DNA from: Pseudomonas nicosulfuronedens
Lineage (GTDB): Bacteria; Pseudomonadota; Gammaproteobacteria; Pseudomonadales; Pseudomonadaceae
DNA length: 64,000 nt
Reading direction: 5' to 3'
NCBI RefSeq assembly: GCF_005877905.1
Contig: NZ_SWDV01000019.1
Span: 100,942 to 164,941, forward strand
Shown: one piece after another, positions 53,029-60,975 of the stretch
How the letters are laid out: every line of letters starts with the position of its first letter
Numbering within the stretch: position 1 is the stretch's first letter
The notes under the pieces: model-generated
The model's input: only the letters and a program-made list of their open reading frames with translations
What the model was told of the DNA's origin: nothing
Databases searched by the model: none
Position numbers and translations under genes: made by a program

Positions 53029-53543
53029 AGTTGTCCCGAGATTCTGTGGGCGGCGCTGTGGATAACATCTGGGCGAACCTTGCGAGACCGCGTGGCGACA
53101 GGCCCCGCCAGCGCCGCTCGATTTCTGTTCGATTGCCCTGCAACCCCTGTATGGATGGACAGTTACGGCTTCGCGGAAAAGTTCCGCAGTTCCGATAGTT
53201 GTCCCCGCCAGCCGTTGAAAGACTTGTGGATAAGCTTGGGAAGAACTTCTCCAGCGCAGCGGTGGCGCGGCCTGCAGCGAGGCGCTTGAAAATCGTCCAG
53301 CGGGAAACCCTGATCCCGCTTGCCCACAGAATCCGTGGAGCAGCCTGTGGACAAGGTGGGTGCAACTCGCGGCAGGCCCGTAGCCATGGGGCTTTCAGGC
53401 GTCTGTTCGGGTTTTATCCAGCTTGGCTGTAACGCAACGCGGCGGGTTCAGGCTGTTATGCTCGGTCGACCGACAAGAACGCGCGCGGCACGATTGCCCG
53501 GCAGGTACCGGTGACGGCGGCGCCCAGCAAGAGGACTTCTGCG
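53029..53543. other. 515-bp gene-free region with DnaA boxes
   Basis: No convincing gene; short frames here lack ribosome sites and family resemblance. Contains two exact DnaA boxes, TGTGGATAA at 53057-53065 and 53225-53233, a near match TGTGGACAA at 53346-53354, and a 10-bp inverted pair ATTCTGTGGG (53041) / CCCACAGAAT (53323). The right end must hold the promoter of the SDR gene. Confidence 0.5.
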
Positions 53544-54308
53544 ATGACCACTCCCACTCTGTTCATTACCGGCGCCACCTCCGGCTTCGGCGAGGCCTGT
53601 GCACGGCGTTTCGCCCGTGATGGCTGGTCGCTGGTGATCACTGGCCGTCGCGAGGAGCGCCTCAACGCGCTGGCCCAGGAGCTTTCCACCGAGACCGACG
53701 TGCTGCCTCTGGTACTCGACGTGCGCGATCGCGCGGCGATGACCGCCGCCGTGGACAGTCTGCCGGAGAAGTTCGCCAAGCTGCGTGGCCTGATCAACAA
53801 CGCCGGCCTCGCCCTGGGCACCGACCCGGCGCAGGCGTGCGAGCTGGATGACTGGGACACCATGGTGGACACCAACATCAAGGGCCTGATGTACGCCACC
53901 CGCCTGTTGCTGCCGCGCCTGATTGCTCACGGCCCCGGCGCGAGCATCCTCAACCTGGGCTCGGTCGCGGGCCACTGGCCCTATCCGGGCGGCCATGTGT
54001 ACGGCGCCACCAAGGCCTTCGTCGAGCAGTTCTCGCTGAACCTGCGCTGCGACCTGCAGGGCACTGGCGTGCGCGTCACCAACCTTGAGCCGGGCATGTG
54101 CGAGAGTGAGTTCTCGCTGGTGCGCTTCGGCGGTGACCAGGCGAAGTACGACAAGACCTATGCCGGCGCCGAGCCGATCCAGTCCGCGGACATCGCCGAG
54201 ACCATCCACTGGATCCTGAACCAGCCGCCGCACATCAATATCAACACCCTGGAGATCATGCCGGTGAGCCAGGCCTGGGCGGGGTTCTCGGTGCATCGCA
54301 AGGGTTGA
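53544..54308 (+). CDS. Short-chain dehydrogenase/reductase (YdfG-like)
   Basis: 254 aa from ATG 53544 with AAGAGGAC upstream. Rossmann motif TGATSGFGEACARRF, NNAG at LINNAGLAL, catalytic Ser in LNLGSVAG and YGATK (Y and K four apart). TGRREERL after strand 2 carries Arg suited to NADP. Resembles E. coli YdfG, an NADP-dependent 3-hydroxy acid (serine/allo-threonine) dehydrogenase. Confidence 0.88.
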   Translation: MTTPTLFITGATSGFGEACARRFARDGWSLVITGRREERLNALAQELSTETDVLPLVLDVRDRAAMTAAVDSLPEKFAKLRGLINNAGLALGTDPAQACELDDWDTMVDTNIKGLMYATRLLLPRLIAHGPGASILNLGSVAGHWPYPGGHVYGATKAFVEQFSLNLRCDLQGTGVRVTNLEPGMCESEFSLVRFGGDQAKYDKTYAGAEPIQSADIAETIHWILNQPPHININTLEIMPVSQAWAGFSVHRKG

Positions 54309-54327
54309 TTTCTGTGCGGGTTTTTTA

Positions 54328-54372
54328 CCCTCACCCCAGCCCTCTCCCAGAGGGAGAGGGCTGGGGTGAGGG
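54328..54372. repeat. 21-bp perfect hairpin between SDR and hupE genes
   Basis: Arms CCCTCACCCCAGCCCTCTCC(C) and its exact complement with AGA loop, preceded by TTTTTT (54321-54326). Related in sequence to the CCCTCTCCC palindromes. It may terminate both convergent transcripts; the T/A-tract favours leftward termination less than rightward. Confidence 0.7.
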
Positions 54373-54383
54373 GCTCTTGATCT

Positions 54384-54451
54384 TGTAGGAGCGAGCATGC
54401 TCGCGAACCAGCCCCGCTGCGAGGCTGTTCGCGAGCAAGCTCGCTCCTACA
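54384..54451. repeat. REP/BIME pair (GAGCGAGC type)
   Basis: 25-bp arms TGTAGGAGCGAGC.../...GCTCGCTCCTACA with one mismatch (AGCATGCT versus AGCAAGCT), enclosing about 18 bp rich in GCCCCGCTGCG. Same family as 57024-57090; typical Pseudomonas REP. Confidence 0.85.
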
Positions 54452-54460
54452 GGTAAAGCA

Positions 54461-55033
54461 TCAGCCGGCGAGCAGCCAGGCACCGGCGCCTGCCGAGGCC
54501 AGGCCGGCGAAACGCACCAGCGGCGCCGCGGCCTGCGGCAGCACGCGAACCAGACCGTAACCCGCCGCATGCAGCGCGGCAGTCGCGCCGACGAAGCCGG
54601 TGGCATACAGCCACGGGCTGCTCAGGTCCGGCAGTTCCAGCCCGTGGGCCACGCCGTGGGCGAGGGCGAACAGCGCCGTGATACCCATCGCCACTGCCAG
54701 CGGCGGACGCACCGCCAGTGCCACGCACAGGCCCAGCGCCAGTACCGAAGCGGCGATGCCGGTCTCCATGAGCGGAATCTGCATCCCTTCGAAGCCAAGT
54801 AACCCACCGACCAGCATGACGCCGACGAAGGTGCAGGGCAGCGCCAGGCGTGCTGCGCCTTGCTGTTGGGCAGCCCAGAGGCCGACGGCAAGCATCGCCA
54901 GGAGATGGTCGAGGCCGGTGATGGGATGGGCGATGCCGGCGATCAGGCCGTGGTCGCCGTGGCCCGGATGAGCGAAGGCCACCGCCGGGGTGAGGAACAG
55001 CGCCAGGCTGTAGAGGGCTTTACGCAGGGTCAT
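54461..55033 (-). CDS. HupE/UreJ family nickel permease
   Basis: 190 aa from ATG 55033, which has AAGGA at 6 nt; ATG 55039 sits directly on that site. Signal peptide then HPGHGDHGLIAGIAHPITGLDHLLAMLAVGLWAA, the His/Asp metal motif of HupE/UreJ proteins, and about six helices. Last gene of ureE-ureF-ureG-hupE; predicted to import Ni2+ for urease maturation. Confidence 0.88.
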   Translation of the reverse strand: MTLRKALYSLALFLTPAVAFAHPGHGDHGLIAGIAHPITGLDHLLAMLAVGLWAAQQQGAARLALPCTFVGVMLVGGLLGFEGMQIPLMETGIAASVLALGLCVALAVRPPLAVAMGITALFALAHGVAHGLELPDLSSPWLYATGFVGATAALHAAGYGLVRVLPQAAAPLVRFAGLASAGAGAWLLAG

Positions 55034-55059
55034 GGTCATTCCTTGGTCTTTGGGGCTGT

Positions 55060-55674
55060 TCAGGCTGCGCTCAGCAGGCCCTGGCGTTCGATGAAGGTGA
55101 TGATTTCGGCCAGGCCCTGGCCGGTCTTCTGGTTGCTGAACACGAAGGGCTTGTCGCCGCGCATGCGCGAGGCATCCTGGTCCATCACTTCCAGCGAGGC
55201 GCCCACCAGCGGGGCGAGGTCGATCTTGTTGATTACCAGCAGGTCGGACTTGCAGATGCCCGGTCCACCCTTGCGCGGGATCTTGTCGCCGGCGGAGACG
55301 TCGATCACGTAGAGCGTCAGGTCCGACAGCTCGGGGCTGAAGGTGGCCGAGAGGTTGTCGCCGCCGGATTCCACCAGGATCAGGTCCAGGCCGGGGAAGC
55401 GGCGGTTGAGCTGGTCCACGGCTTCCAGGTTGATCGAGGCATCCTCGCGGATCGCCGTGTGCGGGCAGCCGCCGGTTTCCACGCCGATGATCCGCTCCGG
55501 CTCCAGTGCCTCGTTGCGCACCAGGAACTGCGCGTCTTCCTGGGTGTAGATGTCGTTGGTGACCACCGCGATGTTGTAGCGCTGACGCAGGGCGCGGCAC
55601 AGCGCCAGGGTCAGGGCGGTCTTGCCGGAGCCCACCGGGCCGCCGATGCCGACGCGAAGAGGTTGAGAGTTCAT
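55060..55674 (-). CDS. ureG: UreG, urease accessory GTPase
   Basis: 204 aa. P-loop [11 protein letters not shown] (residues 11-21), [14 protein letters not shown], the CPH metal motif in [30 protein letters not shown] and NKIDLAP. GTP-dependent nickel insertase with UreE, UreF and UreD. ATG 55674, 10 nt after ureF, with CTAGGAG overlapping the ureF stop. Confidence 0.96.
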   Translation of the reverse strand: MNSQPLRVGIGGPVGSGKTALTLALCRALRQRYNIAVVTNDIYTQEDAQFLVRNEALEPERIIGVETGGCPHTAIREDASINLEAVDQLNRRFPGLDLILVESGGDNLSATFSPELSDLTLYVIDVSAGDKIPRKGGPGICKSDLLVINKIDLAPLVGASLEVMDQDASRMRGDKPFVFSNQKTGQGLAEIITFIERQGLLSAA

Positions 55675-55684
55675 GGCAGTTCTC

Positions 55685-56353
55685 CTAGGAGCGGAACAGA
55701 CGGCTGTATTGGGTTTCGTGGGTCATGCAGGCCAGCGCGAGACCGAAGGGCGCGCCGCCGAGGGGATCGTTTGCCAGCGCGGCCTGGCAGGCAGCGTCGA
55801 GCTCGGGGAGCAATTGCGAGGTGAGCTTCTGCGCGGCCAGCTGGCCCAGCGGCAGGGTCTTCATCAGCACCGCCAGCTGGTTCTCCAGCCAGCTCCACAG
55901 CCAGGCGCCGAGGGCCTGCTCCGGGGAAAGCCCCCAGGCGCGGGCGGCCAGCGCCCAGGCGGCGGCGAAGGAGGGCTCGGCCTGCTCGGCGAGCCACTGG
56001 CGAGCGGGTTCGTCCAGCTCGGGCAGGGCTTCGAGCAACTGGCCGAGGGAGAAGCCCATCTGCCGGTTTTCCAGGCCCAGCTCGCGGGTTTCGCGGCTGG
56101 CGCGATGGCGCTCGGCGGCATCGCGCAGGGCGTCCCAGTCGGCGCTCTGTGCGGCGCGCAGCAATTCGGCCAGCAGGGGGGCTTCGAAGCGCGCGAGGTT
56201 GAGATGCAGCTGGTCGACGAGCCAGGTGCGGGCGCCGTCGGCATCCTTCACCTGGCCCTGGTCGATGGCGCTTTCCAGCCCTTGCGAGTAGCTGTAGCCG
56301 CCGATGGGCAACTGGGGGCTGGCCAGGCGCAGCAGCGCCCAGAGGGTGTTCAC
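55685..56353 (-). CDS. ureF: UreF, urease accessory protein
   Basis: 222 aa, all-helical. [20 protein letters not shown] is the UreF signature; ends [19 protein letters not shown], standard C-terminus. GTG start at 56353 overlapping the ureE stop (GTGA). Acts as a GTPase-activating and fidelity factor for UreG in urease assembly. Confidence 0.94.
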   Translation of the reverse strand: MNTLWALLRLASPQLPIGGYSYSQGLESAIDQGQVKDADGARTWLVDQLHLNLARFEAPLLAELLRAAQSADWDALRDAAERHRASRETRELGLENRQMGFSLGQLLEALPELDEPARQWLAEQAEPSFAAAWALAARAWGLSPEQALGAWLWSWLENQLAVLMKTLPLGQLAAQKLTSQLLPELDAACQAALANDPLGGAPFGLALACMTHETQYSRLFRS

Positions 56354-56850
56354 CGGCGCACTCCGAACTGGTGCAGCTTCGGCGCGTAGTTGAATTCTTC
56401 TTCACCGTGATGCGAATGGTGATGCCCACCACCGTAGGCGCCGTGCTCCGGCTGGAAAGGCGCTTCGATGGCCTCCACGGTGGCGCCGAGCTGGTCGAGC
56501 ATGGCCTTCAGCACATAGTCGTCGAGCAGGCGCAGCCAACCCTCGCCGACCTGCAGGGCAACGTGGCGGTTGCCCAGGTGATAGGCCGCGCGGTTCAGCT
56601 CACACGCGTTGGCGCAGGTGACGTGGAGCAGCTTTTCCGGCGCCGCACAGACGCGCACCACGCGGCCATCGTTGGCCAGCAGGTACTCGCCATCGGCCAG
56701 CGGCGACTGGCCGCGCTCGAGGAACAGGCCGACGTCTTCTCCGCTGCTGCTAAAGCAGCGCAGCCGGCTCTTGCTGCGTGCCTCGTAGTTCAGGCGCAGT
56801 TCTGCGTCCCAGTGTTCGCGGGGTTCGATGCGTTGATGGATGACCAGCAT
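56350..56850 (-). CDS. ureE: UreE, urease nickel metallochaperone
   Basis: 166 aa from ATG 56850 (MLVIHQRIEPREHWDAELRL). N-terminal peptide-binding domain, then the metal domain with HVTCANACELNRAAYHLGNRHVALQ, and a His-rich C-terminus GGGHHHSHHGEEE for nickel storage. First gene of the operon, 34 nt downstream of a sigma-54-type promoter. The structural ureABC and ureD are not in the window. Confidence 0.95.
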   Translation of the reverse strand: MLVIHQRIEPREHWDAELRLNYEARSKSRLRCFSSSGEDVGLFLERGQSPLADGEYLLANDGRVVRVCAAPEKLLHVTCANACELNRAAYHLGNRHVALQVGEGWLRLLDDYVLKAMLDQLGATVEAIEAPFQPEHGAYGGGHHHSHHGEEEFNYAPKLHQFGVRR

Positions 56851-56883
56851 GGCAGTGTCCGGCAGTAGCAATGGCGGTGCTAC

Positions 56884-56899
56884 AGCAAGGGGCTTGCCA
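56884..56899 (-). promoter_or_regulatory. Sigma-54-type promoter of ureEFG-hupE
   Basis: On the minus strand TGGCAAG-N4-TTGCT, one base from the TGGCACG-N4-TTGCW consensus with both invariant GG and GC kept, 34 bp upstream of the ureE ATG. Fits nitrogen control of urease. Confidence 0.75.
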
Positions 56900-56974
56900 G
56901 TGCAGTCCTGGCTCAGTGCTGGCGCGGCCTGGCGGCGTTGTCCGAACGATCAGGAATGGTGCGTGCGCGCAACA

Positions 56975-57003
56975 TTGGTGCGCACGAAAACGGTGCGCAC
57001 CAA
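56975..57003. promoter_or_regulatory. Candidate enhancer palindrome upstream of ureE
   Basis: Perfect inverted repeat TTGGTGCGCAC-N7-GTGCGCACCAA, 76-104 bp upstream of the sigma-54 element, with further GGTGCGTGCGC at 56958. Contains GCACC-N5-CGTGC, one base from the enteric NtrC box GCACC-N5-GGTGC. NtrC binding is inference. Confidence 0.55.
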
Positions 57004-57023
57004 GGCGGGGCGACAGGTATTTT

Positions 57024-57090
57024 GCAGGAGCGAGCTTGCTCGCGAACCGGCCCCGCTGCGAAATCCGTTCGCGAGCAAGCTCGCTCCAAC
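57024..57090. repeat. REP/BIME pair (GAGCGAGC type)
   Basis: 24-bp arms (GGAGCGAGCTTGCTCGCGAAC core and complement) around a CGGCCCCGCTGCG loop; same family as 54384-54451. It sits in the 340-bp region between ureE and desT, which otherwise holds only the ureE control sites. Confidence 0.85.
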
Positions 57091-57190
57091 AGCGGATTTT
57101 CGAGCGCGTGCCAGCGGATCAGCGCGTAGCCGGACCGACGGATGACGCCTTGGGCGTTATCTACCCTGCGTTTGAATTATCGAGTGGGGC

Positions 57191-57826
57191 TCAGGGCCGC
57201 GAACCGATCCCGGTCCAGTGCTTGGCGCCGATCATGATGAAGCGCAGCTGCTGGGTGATCTTGGCCTGGGGCGAGAGGTGCGTCGGCAGGCTGTCCGCCA
57301 GCGGGTCGATCAGCTCGGGCAGGGTGGCGAACACCGTCTTCACCACCAGGTCGGCGATCACGTCGATGTCCTGGGCGGTGAGGTGCGGCAGCTTGTTGAG
57401 CAGCGCCAGGTCAGCGGCCAGGTCGTCGGTGATGCGCTGGCGCAGGGCGCCCACGGCCTGGCGGATCGGGTGTGAGCCGCCGTACTGCTCGCGGGCGAGG
57501 AAGAGAAACTGGGTGCGGTTGGCGGTGACGGCGTCGAGGAAGATGCGTACGGAGGCCTCGATCACGCCGCCCAGCTCGAACTCGTTGCGGCGCACCACGC
57601 GCAGGGTCTCGCGGAAGGTTTCGTCGACATCGGCCACCAGGGCGAGGCCGAGCTGGTCCATGTCGGTGAAGTGCCGGTAGAAGCCTGCCGGCACGATCCC
57701 AGCAGTCTTCGCCACTTCCCGCAGGCTCAGGCTGCCGAAGCCGCGGCCGCTGTCCATCAGGCTGCGCGCGGCGTCCATCAGGGCCAGGCGGGTCTGTTGT
57801 TTCTGTTCGGCGCGGGGAGTGGCCAT
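57191..57826 (-). CDS. desT: DesT, TetR-family regulator of unsaturated fatty acid synthesis
   Basis: 211 aa. N-terminal TetR HTH (SLSLREVAKTAGIVPAGFYRHFTDMDQLGLAL) and a helical ligand domain. Gene order desT-desC-desB and sequence fit P. aeruginosa DesT, which senses the saturated/unsaturated acyl-CoA ratio and represses desCB (and fabAB). Divergent from desC; two palindromes in the 155-bp gap. Confidence 0.92.
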   Translation of the reverse strand: MATPRAEQKQQTRLALMDAARSLMDSGRGFGSLSLREVAKTAGIVPAGFYRHFTDMDQLGLALVADVDETFRETLRVVRRNEFELGGVIEASVRIFLDAVTANRTQFLFLAREQYGGSHPIRQAVGALRQRITDDLAADLALLNKLPHLTAQDIDVIADLVVKTVFATLPELIDPLADSLPTHLSPQAKITQQLRFIMIGAKHWTGIGSRP

Positions 57827-57904
57827 ACGGCAGTGCTATCCAGGGCGAGGGCGCAGGCACTCTAACAAATGCCGGTCGGTGCAGGGGAAGTTCCTGCGGC
57901 AAAT

Positions 57905-57922
57905 AGTGAACGAGTGTTGACT
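57905..57922. promoter_or_regulatory. DesT operator candidate 1
   Basis: AGTGAACG-AG-TGTTGACT, an imperfect 18-bp palindrome whose right half contains TTGACT, a possible -35 element for desC. Confidence 0.6.
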
Positions 57923-57947
57923 GAAAACCTCTCCTCGTGAGATTTTA

Positions 57948-57965
57948 AGTGAACACATGTTTACT
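57948..57965. promoter_or_regulatory. DesT operator candidate 2
   Basis: AGTGAACA-CA-TGTTTACT, 18 bp, half-sites differing at one base, ending 16 nt before the desC ATG and 43 bp from candidate 1. Repeats the AGTGAAC half-site. Confidence 0.7.
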
Positions 57966-57981
57966 GTTTTGGTGTTCCATC

Positions 57982-59082
57982 ATGTCCCTGCTTCCCTTCG
58001 CCGGCCTGCGCTTCATCTCGCCGCTACTGTCTCCGCTTCGCGCTCTGGTGCGCGGCCAGTGGCTGCGCGAGTCGGATGTCGATGCTGTGCTGCGCGCCTG
58101 CAACCCCGGTTGGTCGCTGCGCCGGGTGTTCGCGCGGGTCGAGGCGCGGCAGTGGGTGGCGGACGACATGCTCGAGCTGTGCCTGCGCCCCAATGCGCAC
58201 TGGCGCGGTGCTCGGCCCGGCCAGCACCTGCAGTTGTTCGTCGAGCGCGACGGCGTGCGCCACAGCCGCAGCTACAGCCTGACCCGTATCGCCGAGGACG
58301 GCTGCCTGGAGTTCGCCGTGAAGCTGCAGCCGGGCGGGCGGATTTCCACTTTCCTGCTGCAGCAACTGTGCGTCGGTGAAGTGCTGGAGCTGGGCCAGCC
58401 GGATGGCGACTTGAGCTGGCCGGCCGAAGACCAGGGTGTATTGCTGCTGGCTGCGGGCAGCGGCCTGACGCCCTTGCTCGGCCTGCTGCGCGAGGCACTG
58501 GCGCGCGGTTACAGCGGCCCGGTGACGCTGCTGCATTACGTCCGCGAGCGTGGCCAGAAGGCCTTCGTCGTCGGGCTGGAAGCGCTGGCGCGGCAATACC
58601 CCAATCTCGAACTGCGCTGGGCGCTGAGCGGTGATACCGCGCAGGACGGCGAGTTGTCCGGACGTTTCCAGCGCGCTCACGTGGCCGACCTGGAGGGCCG
58701 TCACGTGCTCGCTTGCGGCCCCGGCGGTTTCGTCGAAACCGTGCGGCAGGTGCTGGGTGCGAGTAGCCGAAGTCTGCAGGTGGAAAGCTTCAGCCCGCCG
58801 GCCTGGGACGACCACGAACCGGCAAGAACGGTGAATCTGCGCTTCGCCCGCAGCGCTCGGCAGGTGGCTGGTGACAGCCGCCGCAGCCTGCTGGAGCAAG
58901 CCGAGTCCCATGGCTTGCGTCCGGTGCATGGCTGCCGCCAAGGCGTCTGCACCAGTTGCACCTGCACGCTGGTCAGCGGCTGCGTGCGCGACCTGCGCAG
59001 CGGAGAGCTATTCAACGAGCCCGGCCAGCCCATCCGCATTTGTGTCAGCGCGCCCCAGGGCGACCTGACTGTCGATCTCTGA
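57982..59082 (+). CDS. desC: DesC, ferredoxin reductase-type electron donor for DesB
   Basis: 366 aa from ATG 57982; an upstream in-frame GTG at 57949 lies in the operator. FAD domain with RSYSLT, NAD domain GVLLLAAGSGLTPLLGLL and CGPGGFVETV, then a C-terminal plant-type [2Fe-2S] domain with C-x4-C-x2-C (HGCRQGVCTSC) and a fourth Cys in RICVSAP. Passes NADPH electrons to the acyl-CoA desaturase encoded 20 nt downstream. Confidence 0.92.
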   Translation: MSLLPFAGLRFISPLLSPLRALVRGQWLRESDVDAVLRACNPGWSLRRVFARVEARQWVADDMLELCLRPNAHWRGARPGQHLQLFVERDGVRHSRSYSLTRIAEDGCLEFAVKLQPGGRISTFLLQQLCVGEVLELGQPDGDLSWPAEDQGVLLLAAGSGLTPLLGLLREALARGYSGPVTLLHYVRERGQKAFVVGLEALARQYPNLELRWALSGDTAQDGELSGRFQRAHVADLEGRHVLACGPGGFVETVRQVLGASSRSLQVESFSPPAWDDHEPARTVNLRFARSARQVAGDSRRSLLEQAESHGLRPVHGCRQGVCTSCTCTLVSGCVRDLRSGELFNEPGQPIRICVSAPQGDLTVDL

Positions 59083-59102
59083 ATAATCGGGAAGCCATCG
59101 CC

Positions 59103-60179
59103 ATGCGTGAAGACCGCGACCTCAGCGCTGCCGAGCTGGCAGCCTTCGGTGCAGAACTGGACGCCCTGCGCCAGCGCACCCTGCATGACCTGGGCGAGAA
59201 CGACGCCCGCTACATCCGCCGCATCCGCGCGGCGGTGCGCTTCTGCTGCTGGAGCGGCCGCGTGCTGCTGATGGCTGGCTGGTTCCCCCCGACCTGGCTG
59301 CTGGGCACCTTCCTGCTCGGGCTGGGCAAGATCCTGGAGAACATGGAACTGGGCCATAACGTCATGCATGGCCAGTACGACTGGATGAACGACCCGGAAT
59401 TCTCCGGACGCAGCTACGAGTGGGACATCGTCGGTCCCTCTGACTTCTGGCGGCACACGCACAACCATGTGCACCACACCTACACCAACGTGTTGGGCAT
59501 GGACGATGACGTGGGCTACGGCGTGGTGCGGCTGTTCCCCGAGCAGAAGTGGAAGCCGTTCTACCGCTGGCAACCGATCTGGGTGACCCTTCAGGCGCTG
59601 CTGTTCCAGTACGCCGTGGCGGTGCAGCATCTGCGCCTGGACAAGTATGTGAAGGGGCGGATGAGCAAGGAGGAGCTGCGCCCGCTGCTGAGCCAGTTCA
59701 ACGCCAAGGTCGGGCGCCAGTGGGTGAAGGATTACCTGGTATTCCCGCTGCTTGGCCTGTTCACCGGTGCTTTCGGCGCGGTGCTGCTGGGTAACGTCAT
59801 CGCCAACCTGATGCGCAACCTGTGGACCTTCACCGTGATCTTCTGCGGCCACTTCACCGAGAAGGCGGCGGTATTCCCGCCCGAGGTGCTGCAGGGCGAG
59901 ACACGCGGCCACTGGTACCTGCGCCAGCTGCGTGGGTCGAGCAACCTGGAAGGTGGCCCGCTGTTCCATATCCTCACCGGTAACCTCAGTCACCAGATCG
60001 AGCATCACCTCTATCCGGACCTGCCGGCGCGCCGTTATGCGCAGCTGTCGAAGGACGTGCAGGCGATTGCTGCGCGCTACGGCCAGACCTACAACAGTGG
60101 CCGTCTGTCGGCGCAATTCGCCACGGTGCTCAAGCGCATCTGGGTGCACCGTCGACCAACGGTGCCGGCCAACGCCTGA
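59103..60179 (+). CDS. desB: DesB, acyl-CoA delta9-desaturase
   Basis: 358-aa membrane di-iron desaturase. Three histidine boxes: HNVMHG, HTHNHVHHT and QIEHHL, separated by hydrophobic segments. Context with desC and desT identifies the inducible aerobic desaturase of P. aeruginosa type that acts on exogenous saturated acyl-CoAs. Confidence 0.93.
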   Translation: MREDRDLSAAELAAFGAELDALRQRTLHDLGENDARYIRRIRAAVRFCCWSGRVLLMAGWFPPTWLLGTFLLGLGKILENMELGHNVMHGQYDWMNDPEFSGRSYEWDIVGPSDFWRHTHNHVHHTYTNVLGMDDDVGYGVVRLFPEQKWKPFYRWQPIWVTLQALLFQYAVAVQHLRLDKYVKGRMSKEELRPLLSQFNAKVGRQWVKDYLVFPLLGLFTGAFGAVLLGNVIANLMRNLWTFTVIFCGHFTEKAAVFPPEVLQGETRGHWYLRQLRGSSNLEGGPLFHILTGNLSHQIEHHLYPDLPARRYAQLSKDVQAIAARYGQTYNSGRLSAQFATVLKRIWVHRRPTVPANA

Positions 60180-60185
60180 GGCGGA

Positions 60186-60401
60186 TCAGGCGCGGCGGGT
60201 CATCGGCGAGGCGATGTCCTCACGCAGGGCGCGCAGGTCGGCGGCGTCCTGGTTGAGGTGGTGAATGGACTTGAGCAGCTTCTGTCGGAGCAGGTCATCC
60301 TGGACCTGTTCGACTGCCCGCATGACTTCCAGGGCCGTGGCCTCGTTGTTGGTGGCGACGGCGTCGAGAGTCTTTCGCAGGCTGCGGGTTGCGTGGTGCA
60401 C
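60186..60401 (-). CDS. Small hypothetical helical protein
   Basis: 71 aa, GTG start at 60401 with AGGAG at 9 nt. Predicted all-helical, no membrane segment, no cysteines (MHHATRSLRKTLDAVATNNE...VQDDLLRQKLLKSIHHLN). No family recognised. Converges on desB with a 6-bp gap. Confidence 0.6.
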   Translation of the reverse strand: MHHATRSLRKTLDAVATNNEATALEVMRAVEQVQDDLLRQKLLKSIHHLNQDAADLRALREDIASPMTRRA

Positions 60402-60514
60402 GTGGGTGATCTCCTGAAAACTGCGTGCACCCTACGACCTGAGTATTTCCAATAAATTTCAACAAGTTGCTTTCCGATCGGCGGTCATGATGTCGCTACC
60501 CGCGGCACATCGAT

Positions 60515-60757
60515 TCAGGAAAGCATGCACAGCGCCAGTAGTGGCACCAGGTTGAGTAGCAGCACACCGATCTTGTAGACGGCCATGCCGCCGTAATGCA
60601 GCGCATCGAACCTCTCCACCGGCAGCGCGAACCAGCGCGAATGCAAGCGATAGACAAAGTCGTGGGCGAGGACGAAGGCGGCGAACCAGACCAGCAGGAT
60701 GGCGTAGTTGATCAGGGTGCAGTAGAGCAGGAAGGGTTTCAGATCCTGGAGCAGCAT
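60515..60757 (-). CDS. Small membrane protein, DUF6868-like
   Basis: 80 aa from ATG 60757 with GGAG upstream. Two hydrophobic stretches (LLYCTLINYAILLVWFAAFVLAHDF; VYKIGVLLLNLVPLLALCML) around RLHSRWFALPVERFDALHYGGMAVYK, the pattern of DUF6868 proteins. Function unknown. The frame opens at 60880 without a plausible start there. Confidence 0.75.
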   Translation of the reverse strand: MLLQDLKPFLLYCTLINYAILLVWFAAFVLAHDFVYRLHSRWFALPVERFDALHYGGMAVYKIGVLLLNLVPLLALCMLS

Positions 60758-60975
60758 GGTGATTCTCCGGATACGTACTGGGTTGGACGCGTGCCAGCGG
60801 GGATGGTTTCCGGCAACCGAACCGGCGTCGGTCCGATAGCCGGCGCGCTGGCCGACGGCCATAATGCGCACCTGCCGCAAACCATGTGATCTTTGCCGCG
60901 CGACCGCTGTCCGATGTGCGGACGGCTAACCTTGCCGTTACACCCCACCTTTCTCATCTGCCTGCCGGACTCGCC

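Noticed and set aside
53080..53514. Short open frames in the DnaA-box region
   Set aside because: No ribosome sites, overlapping in several frames, no recognisable protein features.
53029..53543. Replication origin
   Set aside because: Only two exact DnaA boxes, no AT-rich unwinding region and no dnaA/dnaN or parAB genes; kept as a DnaA-box cluster only.
60200..60430. Alternative minus frame over the small hypothetical gene at 60186-60401
   Set aside because: Cys/Pro/Arg-rich translation and start not served by the AGGAG; the 71-aa frame has balanced helical composition.
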